Shown here: one piece after another, positions 8,208 through 12,363 of the stretch | Layout of the letters: each line of letters starts with the position of its first letter | Position numbering within the stretch: the stretch's first letter is position 1 | Assembly: GCA_023301015.1 (NCBI GenBank) | Contig: JALZVI010000108.1 | Location: 1-12,363, forward strand | Length of the DNA: 12,363 nucleotides | Origin: Rickettsiales bacterium | GTDB lineage: Bacteria > Pseudomonadota > Alphaproteobacteria > Rickettsiales > 21-14-0-20-44-7 | Direction: 5' to 3' | The notes under the pieces: model-generated | The model's database searches: none | What the model saw: only the letters and a program-made list of their open reading frames with translations | Told to the model about the DNA's origin: nothing | Made by a program: the position numbers and the translations under genes

Positions 8208-8214
8208 TATTATA
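8208..8214. promoter_or_regulatory. overlapping divergent -10 boxes for xerD and aroK
   Basis: The 7-base stretch TATTATA reads as TATTAT on the plus strand (8208-8213, preceded by TG one base away, an extended -10) and as perfect TATAAT on the minus strand (8209-8214). The aroK ATG lies 6 bases downstream on one side and the xerD ATG 8 bases downstream on the other, about where transcription would start. No convincing -35 is present on the aroK side. On the xerD side TTGGTT is spaced 18 bases away inside aroK. Confidence 0.5.
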
Positions 8215-8219
8215 CCCAA

Positions 8220-8738
8220 ATGAGCAACAAAAAACCAATTCTTCTAGTCGGTTTGATGGGCAGCGGCAAAACCACAGTCGGCGTTGCCCTAGCCAAGCGC
8301 TTGAAGATTGACTTTTTCGATTCTGACCGCCTAATTGAAGACCTTGCAGGCGCTTCTATCGCCGAAATTTTTGAGCGTGACGGCGAAGAATTCTTCCGCA
8401 AAGTTGAAGCAAAGACCATCCAGAAAATTCTCAAAACAAAAGAAAATATCGTTCTTGCAACAGGCGGCGGAGCATTTATGAATGATAAAACTCGCAAAAC
8501 AGCAGCAAAACATGCACAGGCAATTTGGCTTGACGCAAATATTGAAACGCTTTTGCATCGGGTTGAAGGCAATGACAACCGACCACTTCTAAACAATGTG
8601 AACCGCAAGAAAGTTCTGCAAGAACTGATTTTGGAGCGCTATCCAGTCTACAAAAAAGCGGAGTTTAAGGTGGATGTGAACAACACTTCCAAGACAAAAA
8701 TTACCAATGAAATCATCCGCGTTCTTGAGCGCAAATAG
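8220..8738 (+). CDS. aroK: shikimate kinase
   Basis: This enzyme phosphorylates shikimate to shikimate 3-phosphate with ATP, in the common aromatic amino acid pathway in the cytosol. From the ATG at 8220 it has 172 residues, normal length. Visible motifs are the Walker A loop GLMGSGKTT (11-19), the Mg/shikimate-binding DxD in FFDSDRLIE (D34, D36), the FFRKVEAKTI region with its substrate-contact arginine, the shikimate-binding ATGGGAF loop and the lid segment NDNRPLL. The reading frame stays open far upstream, but that part is antisense to xerD; the family starts just before the P-loop. There is no Shine-Dalgarno and a -10 box sits 6 bases before the ATG. In many Alphaproteobacteria aroB follows; here it does not. 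The TAG stop abuts the stop codon of the convergent methyltransferase gene with no spacer. Confidence 0.95.
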   Translation: MSNKKPILLVGLMGSGKTTVGVALAKRLKIDFFDSDRLIEDLAGASIAEIFERDGEEFFRKVEAKTIQKILKTKENIVLATGGGAFMNDKTRKTAAKHAQAIWLDANIETLLHRVEGNDNRPLLNNVNRKKVLQELILERYPVYKKAEFKVDVNNTSKTKITNEIIRVLERK

Positions 8739-9470
8739 CTAAAGTACATCACCTAAATTCACATCACCACTTCCGCGTTTGAGGGGTTGAGGCTGGTTCG
8801 GAGCAGGCTTCCAACCTGTCATTGTTAGAATCTCAAATGTTGCAAGCACGCCGTCATCAGCCGCAAATTTCTCCGCATAAACCTCAGCCACTCGCGCCAT
8901 AAAACCCTTGCCCGTAAAGTTCTTTCGCTGCTTCACAAGCGCGTTCGTTTCCCCAATTCCACGCAAAAAACGCATGAGGTGATAGGCGTCATCAAACACA
9001 ATTTCCACTGGCTCGGTATCCACAACAGGCAATGCAAAGCCCGCGCGTTGCAGCAAAGCCCCCGCATCTTTTACATCAATAAACGGAGATATTCGCGGCG
9101 AAATCTCGTTGGGAGTGGCAAGCGCAAAAGCCTCGCGGAGTTCGGGCAAATTATTGCCGCCAAAGAAATTCACCAAGAACAAACCGTCTGGCCGAAGCGC
9201 CCGCATAGACTGCGCTAGCACACCGACAATATCATTCACAAAATGCAATTCTAGCGATGATTTTATCATGTCAAACTGCGCTTCAGCTGACGGCAAAACT
9301 TCATCAAACCGCGTTGGCACATATACATCTGCAAAATCTCGGCGTACATACTCCAGACGCTCATCCAGCAATCTTTGCGCCTCATCAATCAAGAAATTTC
9401 CTTCTCGGTTCGCGCGCTCGGCGTGCAATTTCAGCAAGTTCTTGTCAAAAATTTCAATCGGAGCATTCAT
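8739..9470 (-). CDS. NDUFAF5/BioC-like methyltransferase-family protein lacking SAM motif I
   Basis: The 243-residue protein matches the NDUFAF5 (complex I assembly) type of class I methyltransferase over both ends. The N-terminal IFDKNLLKLHAERA (7-20) resembles the family's IFDR.L..R. Later come the motif-IV-like FDMIKSSLELHFVND (66-80), ALRPDGLFLVNFFGG (91-105), LPELREAF (108-115), SPRISPFIDVKDAGALLQRA (124-143), VDTEPVEI (150-157), GIGETNA (171-177), TGW (218-220) and RGSGDVNLGDVL. Between RRDF (43-46) and LPSAEAQFD (59-67) the family normally has about 50 residues holding the SAM-binding LDLGxGxG and the acidic post-I residue; here there are about a dozen and no glycine motif. The frame is intact, so this may be an in-frame deletion and a non-catalytic protein. 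Known homologues hydroxylate an NDUFS7 arginine rather than methylate. The ATG directly follows the upstream gene's TAG. Confidence 0.8.
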   Translation of the reverse strand: MNAPIEIFDKNLLKLHAERANREGNFLIDEAQRLLDERLEYVRRDFADVYVPTRFDEVLPSAEAQFDMIKSSLELHFVNDIVGVLAQSMRALRPDGLFLVNFFGGNNLPELREAFALATPNEISPRISPFIDVKDAGALLQRAGFALPVVDTEPVEIVFDDAYHLMRFLRGIGETNALVKQRKNFTGKGFMARVAEVYAEKFAADDGVLATFEILTMTGWKPAPNQPQPLKRGSGDVNLGDVL

Positions 9471-9812
9471 CTAAAACTGCGCTTCATACTCTTCCGGCTT
9501 GAAGCCCACGAGGATGATTTTCTCGTCTTTTTCTAGAATCGGGCGCATGATTATTGACTGATTCTCAAGCATCAAACCAATTGCCTTTTCGCGGTTCAAT
9601 TCATCCGCGATCGGCTTACCAATTTTGTTCCAAGTTGGCCCCTTTTGCTTCATCACTTTTTGCCAACCAAGTTGGTCGCACCAATCGTTCAATTTCTGTT
9701 CAGAAACACCCAGCTTTTTATAGTTGTGGAAGTCGTACTCCACTCCCTTTTCAGCCAAAAAATCCATCGCTTTTTTCACGGTATTACAGTTCTTTATCGC
9801 ATACATTTTCAT
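9471..9812 (-). CDS. ArsC/YffB-family thioredoxin-fold protein
   Basis: This 113-residue protein belongs to the ArsC/Spx/YffB family and is nearest in pattern to YffB. It starts MKMYAIKNCNTVKKAMDF with a single active-site-type cysteine (C9), and it lacks the CxxC of Spx. Further family matches are VEYDFHNYKK, the LGWQKVMKQKGPTWNKI segment, IIMRPILE and ILVGFKPEEYEAQF at the C-terminus. The role of YffB proteins is not firmly known (thiol or glutathione-linked reduction is suggested); arsenate reduction should not be assumed. The frame stays open 27 codons upstream to 9893, but the family start and a candidate promoter lying in that extension favour 9812. A second ATG lies two codons on. The TAG stop is immediately followed by the ATG of the methyltransferase-like gene, suggesting translational coupling. 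Confidence 0.88.
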   Translation of the reverse strand: MKMYAIKNCNTVKKAMDFLAEKGVEYDFHNYKKLGVSEQKLNDWCDQLGWQKVMKQKGPTWNKIGKPIADELNREKAIGLMLENQSIIMRPILEKDEKIILVGFKPEEYEAQF

Positions 9813-9863
9813 ACCCACAAACTGCCAGACAACAACCCCATTTTCAAGCGATATTTTCTTAAT

Positions 9864-9893
9864 AGAATATTTAGAAATTTGACCTAAACTCAA
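9864..9893 (-). promoter_or_regulatory. candidate promoter for the ArsC/YffB-like gene
   Basis: On the minus strand, TTGAGT (9888-9893) and TATTCT (9864-9869), spaced 18 bases apart, each match 4 of 6 consensus positions. The predicted start near 9857 gives a leader of about 45 bases to the ATG at 9812. It lies almost against the divergent cupin-like start at 9897. Confidence 0.35.
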
Positions 9894-9896
9894 GCC

Positions 9897-10889
9897 ATGG
9901 AAGATTATTGGAAGAAATGGATTATTGATAATATTGCAAAAGGCACCTCCACTGAGAGTCTGCTTTTGGCTATGGGGAAAGAAGGGCTAGGCGCGGCAGA
10001 ATCACAAGCGGCGATTGATGAAGTTCTCGCCTCGCCATATCTTACCTCATTGCAGGAATGCCAAGCAAAGCTCAGAAAGAGAGAGTGGATGTTAGAAACT
10101 TTGGACTGGCACCAGCGTCATTTGGAGGGGTACACAAAGCCAAAAAAAGTGCCGCTACCTCCATTCAAAGATTTCCTGCAAGACTATTATTATGCAAATC
10201 GCATCGGCATTTTTTCTGGCGCAATCGACCATTGGGGTGCATCAAAATGGGAGATGCAGGACATGGTCGATATCGTTGGCTATGATTCAATTGTTGAGGT
10301 TCAAAAAGGACGTGAGAAAGTTGAGGACTATGAGATTCGGAGCGTTAGTCTTAAGAGAGATGTGAAATTTGGCGAGTTCATCGACTTCGTTACGAGCAAC
10401 GATTCTAGCAATGATATGTATATGACCGCCAATAACCAACCGTTCAAAAACCCTGCGATGGAAAAGCTGATTGACGGGTTTGGTGACATTGGCGATGGCT
10501 ATTTTGATATGGACAAATTTAAGAATAATGCATTCTTATGGATTGGTCCAAAAGGTGTAATCACCCCACTTCATCACGACCTCACTAACAATTTTTTCGT
10601 TCAGGTTAGCGGCAAAAAACTCTATCATCTCATCCCGCCAATGCAAACTCCGCTGATGTATGATAGCAACCATGTTTTCAGCGATATCAACCTGCTGCAA
10701 TCTGATTTGGATAAATTTCCTGAGTTCAAGAAAGCGAGTGTGATTGAGGTGGAGCTCGACCCAGGCGATTGCCTGTTCATCCCAATTGGCTGCTGGCATC
10801 ATGTGGTTGGGCTAACACAAAATATCAGCCTTACATTCACAAATCTGAATGTGCAAAACAAGTTTCCAGGCTTTTCAGAAGGCAAATAG
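9897..10889 (+). CDS. cupin-like (Cupin_8/JmjC-fold) putative Fe(II)/2-oxoglutarate oxygenase
   Basis: The 330-residue protein has a C-terminal cupin_8/JmjC-type domain. The metal-binding HxD is H226-H227-D228 in TPLHHDLTNN, and the distal histidine is H301 (or H302) in IPIGCWHHV, preceded by the typical DPGDCLF. The lysines in VSGKKLYHLIPP are placed where the family binds 2-oxoglutarate. The middle section, with FLQDYYYANRIGIFSGAIDH (104-123), EVQKGRE and SNDMYMTANN, is the usual N-terminal part of this fold. A roughly 75-residue helical region (WKKWIIDNIAKGTSTESLLL, then AAIDEVLASPY) precedes it and I do not recognise it as a named domain. Homologues with known activity hydroxylate proteins, but no substrate can be inferred here. 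The gene stands alone, divergent from the ArsC/YffB-like gene, without a Shine-Dalgarno. TAAACT 6 bases before the ATG may be a poor -10. Confidence 0.85.
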   Translation: MEDYWKKWIIDNIAKGTSTESLLLAMGKEGLGAAESQAAIDEVLASPYLTSLQECQAKLRKREWMLETLDWHQRHLEGYTKPKKVPLPPFKDFLQDYYYANRIGIFSGAIDHWGASKWEMQDMVDIVGYDSIVEVQKGREKVEDYEIRSVSLKRDVKFGEFIDFVTSNDSSNDMYMTANNQPFKNPAMEKLIDGFGDIGDGYFDMDKFKNNAFLWIGPKGVITPLHHDLTNNFFVQVSGKKLYHLIPPMQTPLMYDSNHVFSDINLLQSDLDKFPEFKKASVIEVELDPGDCLFIPIGCWHHVVGLTQNISLTFTNLNVQNKFPGFSEGK

Positions 10890-10899
10890 ATGGCCCTCT

Positions 10900-10915
10900 G
10901 TATTGAGCGCAATAC
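10900..10915 (+). other. hairpin just after the cupin-like gene
   Basis: GTATTG (10900-10905) and CAATAC (10910-10915) form a perfect 6-bp stem with loop AGCG, 11 bases after the stop codon. No T run follows, so intrinsic termination is unproven. It is the only structure I can point to near the end of this transcript. Confidence 0.35.
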
Positions 10916-11020
10916 TAACAGCCACCTCGCAATCCCCTGATAAGTGCAAGTTCCCTAAGATCCATAACAGGGAAATAATAGGGCATTCGTTAATCACTTA
11001 GGTAAGTAGGCTCTAGAACA

Positions 11021-11370
11021 CTATTCCTCATATTGGCTTGGTAACCAGTATCTTGCGTTTTTTTGAGTGCCATTTTTCACAAGCGCAGATTCTCCGACCA
11101 AATCGAGCAGATCTCGAGTTGCAGTTGCAGGTGAAGCCTTAGTGATGTTTTGATCTTTGGACGAGCTCATTCACCCCTGAGAACCATCAACGCCCAACTC
11201 AAATATCTTCAGCAAAACTTTTTCCTGCCGCGCATTGATCTTGCCAGTTCCATTTCATGATTGATAAACCCTCTACCTATCGCTCACAACAGCTCATTAT
11301 ATGATCGATAGTAAGCTGTTTTGCGCTCCTTAAGAACCAGAGTCAGCAAAACTTCTGAACCAGCGTAACA
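11021..11370 (-). pseudogene. decayed C-terminus of a Fic-family protein
   Basis: Translating the minus strand gives pieces of the C-terminal part of a Fic-domain protein of the type with a terminal winged helix. One frame reads INARQEKVLLKIFELGVDGS and then QG, a TGA, and MSSSKDQNITKASPATATRD followed by LLDLVGESALVKNG and ARYWLP, ending in TAG at 11021. In intact relatives, as I recall them, a glycine sits where the TGA is, consistent with GGA to TGA. Upstream in another frame LVLKERKTAYYRSYNELL resembles the family's ERKxYY helix, also followed by a stop. The AMPylation motif HPFxxGNGR is not present. The 5' boundary is approximate. At least one nonsense mutation and frame changes make this a pseudogene. 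The match is from memory and was not searched. Confidence 0.6.
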
Positions 11371-11636
11371 ATCTCAAGACCTCACTCATAGACTCAGAAA
11401 CTTCCACTAGACTGAAATTCCCAGAAAACCCTTCTAAACATCACTGAAATTACTACGCACCAAAAACTATGTGGTTGGCTAAACTTCGCATCTGAGAGAA
11501 TGGACTTGTTTGGGGCGTATAATCATCGTATTTTTCTCTCTCAAACCACATTCTAAAAGATACACTAGCGGCAGCCGCGCAACACTTACCACTCACGCAG
11601 AACACGCCAAACTATCACTATACAAAATTGGAATCT
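11371..11636. other. non-coding stretch with no recognised feature
   Basis: No supported gene is seen here. It may include older Fic-gene debris that is no longer readable. A small perfect palindrome, GCGGC-A-GCCGC, lies at 11568-11578. The open frame from 11510 to 11743 on the plus strand runs through the antisense of the tRNA and is not credible. Confidence 0.5.
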
Positions 11637-11713
11637 TGGCCCACCCGGTAGGAATCGAACCTACAACCTTTGGCTTCGGAAGCCAACACTCTATCCAGTT
11701 GAGCTACGGGTGG
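11637..11713 (-). tRNA. tRNA-Arg (anticodon CCG)
   Basis: The minus strand folds as a complete 77-nt tRNA. The acceptor stem is CCACCCG/CGGGTGG with discriminator G and an encoded CCA (11639-11637). The D arm is GCTC-AACTGGATA-GAGT, the anticodon stem TTGGC/GCCAA encloses the loop TTCCGAA, and the T arm is GTAGG-TTCGATT-CCTAC. Loop positions 34-36 read CCG, decoding the arginine codon CGG. It is a single tRNA, not part of a visible cluster. Confidence 0.95.
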
Positions 11714-11724
11714 GTGGCTTCTTG

Positions 11725-11730
11725 TCTATA
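11725..11730 (-). promoter_or_regulatory. candidate -10 box for tRNA-Arg
   Basis: On the minus strand TATAGA lies 11 bases before the mature tRNA 5' end, placing the likely start a few bases upstream of it. A TTTGAA 16 bases further up is a weak -35 candidate. The site lies between the terminator of the proline-rich gene and the tRNA, as expected if the tRNA has its own promoter. Confidence 0.4.
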
Positions 11731-11760
11731 CGAACTCACCTAAAACTTCAAAGAAAATCC

Positions 11761-11795
11761 AAACAAAAAGCCCGCAGAAATTTCTTTCCACGGGC
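11761..11795 (-). terminator. intrinsic terminator of the proline-rich gene
   Basis: On the minus strand GCCCGT (11795-11790) pairs with GCGGGC (11775-11770), followed directly by TTTTTGTTT. Within the loop AGAAATTTCT is itself self-complementary. It lies 26 bases after the TAA of the proline-rich gene. This is the only canonical Rho-independent terminator I found in the window. Confidence 0.88.
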
Positions 11796-11821
11796 GATTC
11801 ACTATGATCTTTATCTAGGGT

Positions 11822-12363
11822 TTAAGCCTTGCCAAGCTCTTCAGGATTAAGATCCTTCAAGTCAGAAGGTTTAGAGCCAGACTTATCAGCAGCAGGGTTC
11901 ACACCCATCTCTTCTAATTTTGCCAAAGCTTTATTCTGGTCAAACACTGGAGTACCCGAACCATTCTCCTGCTCTTTCAGCATGTCGCCGATGTCGGTTC
12001 TAGTTCCATCAGTAGGATTAGTCGGTGTCGGCCCTGGAGGCGTCGGCCCTGGGGGCGTCACTGCTGGTGGCTGAACCTCAACTGGTGTCTCAGCATCAGT
12101 AGCCGTTCTAGTTCCATCAGTAGGATTAGTCGGCGTCGGCCCTGGAGGCGTCGGTGCTGGAGGCGTCACTGCTGGTGGCTGAACCTCAACTGGTGGCTCA
12201 GCATCAGTAGTCGTTCCAGTACCATCAGTAGGACTAGTCGGCGTCGGAGCTGGAGGCGTTGGCGTTAGCGGCGGCGTTACCTCTGGTGGAGGCGTTACCT
12301 CTGGTGGAGGCGTTACCTCTGGCGGAGGCGTTACCTCTGGTGGAGGCGTTACCTCTGGTGGAG
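11822..12363 (-). CDS. proline-rich tandem-repeat protein, 5' partial
   Basis: The minus-strand frame is open from the window edge to the TAA at 11822, about 179 residues of the C-terminus. The GTG at 12169 lies inside the repeats, so it is not a convincing start. From N to C the visible part holds about five PPPEVT hexapeptides, then about two and a half copies of a 36-residue unit with TPTNPTDGTRT, TDAETPVEVQPPAV and TPPGPTPPGP elements, and then a non-repetitive tail (DIGDMLKEQENGSG, KALAKLEEMGVNPAADKSGS and LKDLNPEELGKA). There are no cysteines or membrane segments. Such Pro/Thr/Glu-rich extensions occur as spacers in surface, secreted or envelope proteins, but without the N-terminus no function or location can be assigned. 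A strong terminator follows. Confidence 0.75.
   Translation of the reverse strand, partial: PPEVTPPPEVTPPPEVTPPPEVTPPPEVTPPLTPTPPAPTPTSPTDGTGTTTDAEPPVEVQPPAVTPPAPTPPGPTPTNPTDGTRTATDAETPVEVQPPAVTPPGPTPPGPTPTNPTDGTRTDIGDMLKEQENGSGTPVFDQNKALAKLEEMGVNPAADKSGSKPSDLKDLNPEELGKA
11996..12265. repeat. 108-bp tandem repeat, about 2.5 copies
   Basis: The motif GTxCCATCAGTAGGAxTAGT recurs at 12003, 12111 and 12219, exactly 108 bases apart. The intervening sequence is nearly identical, including GGCTGAACCTCAACTGGTG. The period is 36 codons, so copy-number change keeps the reading frame of the proline-rich gene. Confidence 0.9.
12273..12362. repeat. 18-bp tandem repeat, five copies reaching the window end
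   Basis: GGCGTTACCTCTGGTGGA is repeated at 12273, 12291, 12309, 12327 and 12345, with one single-base variant (C for T) in the third copy. It encodes PPPEVT on the minus strand. The array probably continues beyond the window, so its full copy number is unknown. Confidence 0.93.

Noticed and set aside
7581..8219. Long in-frame 5' extension of aroK that would give a 385-residue fusion
   Set aside because: The extension is entirely antisense to xerD, which has an intact catalytic set. The shikimate kinase family starts at 8220.
9813..9893. Longer ArsC/YffB-like protein starting at 9893
   Set aside because: The extension has no family similarity and overlaps the candidate promoter; the family start MKMYAIKNC fits 9812.
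11171..11173. TGA in the Fic remnant read as tryptophan (genetic code change)
   Set aside because: The position aligns with glycine in remembered relatives, the surrounding frames are also broken, and the intact genes in the window show no in-frame TGA and use TGG for tryptophan.
11510..11743. Plus-strand open frame across the tRNA, with a HPVGIEPTTFGFGSQHS-like translation
   Set aside because: It is the antisense of tRNA-Arg. This kind of translation is a well-known false protein in databases, and there is no start signal or homology beyond the tRNA.
12167..12169. GTG start for a 115-residue proline-rich protein
   Set aside because: The codon is inside the repeat array and the frame continues open and repetitive to the window edge, so the true start lies outside.
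1..12363. A new multi-gene defence, secondary-metabolism or mobile system
   Set aside because: The intact genes are recognisable housekeeping or single accessory genes without a shared theme. The unusual signals are the repeat family and individual gene oddities, not a gene cluster.

Overview
The window looks like chromosomal DNA of an alphaproteobacterium with moderate GC content. The evidence is the divergent xerD/aroK pair, an NDUFAF5-type methyltransferase, the RTDG form of the topoisomerase I active site, an ArsC/YffB-type protein and a cupin-like (JmjC-fold) protein. I cannot place it more finely. Coding density is high from 1 to 10889. Of eleven genes with a visible stop, nine end in TAG, two in TAA and none in TGA.

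Layout: 1-690 (+) is the C-terminal part of a YihY/BrkB membrane protein, followed after 14 bases by argH (+). Then come gpmI and phoU on the minus strand, topA (+) divergent from phoU, and xerD (-) convergent with topA. aroK (+) is divergent from xerD across only 19 bases. An NDUFAF5-like methyltransferase (-) abuts aroK tail to tail and abuts the upstream ArsC/YffB-like gene (-) head to tail. A cupin-like gene (+) is divergent from that pair. From 10890 to about 11640 there is no intact gene, but the minus strand holds a decayed Fic-family C-terminus. A tRNA-Arg(CCG) (-), an intrinsic terminator and the C-terminal part of a proline-rich tandem-repeat protein (-, running off the window) close the region.

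Most genes are ordinary housekeeping: arginine synthesis (argH), glycolysis (gpmI), phosphate signalling (phoU), DNA supercoiling (topA), chromosome dimer resolution (xerD) and the shikimate pathway (aroK). They do not form one pathway, and I see no defence system, CRISPR array or biosynthetic cluster.

The most unusual signal is an intergenic repeat of about 60 bp. Full copies start 0 or 1 base after the stop codons of argH, phoU, topA and xerD, always in the same orientation relative to the gene, and a fifth partial copy lies between topA and xerD. The ends are conserved and the core varies. Other points of interest are a methyltransferase that appears to have lost its SAM-binding motif I in frame, a shared divergent promoter that probably makes two leaderless mRNAs, the TAG bias, and the two-scale repeat structure of the proline-rich protein.
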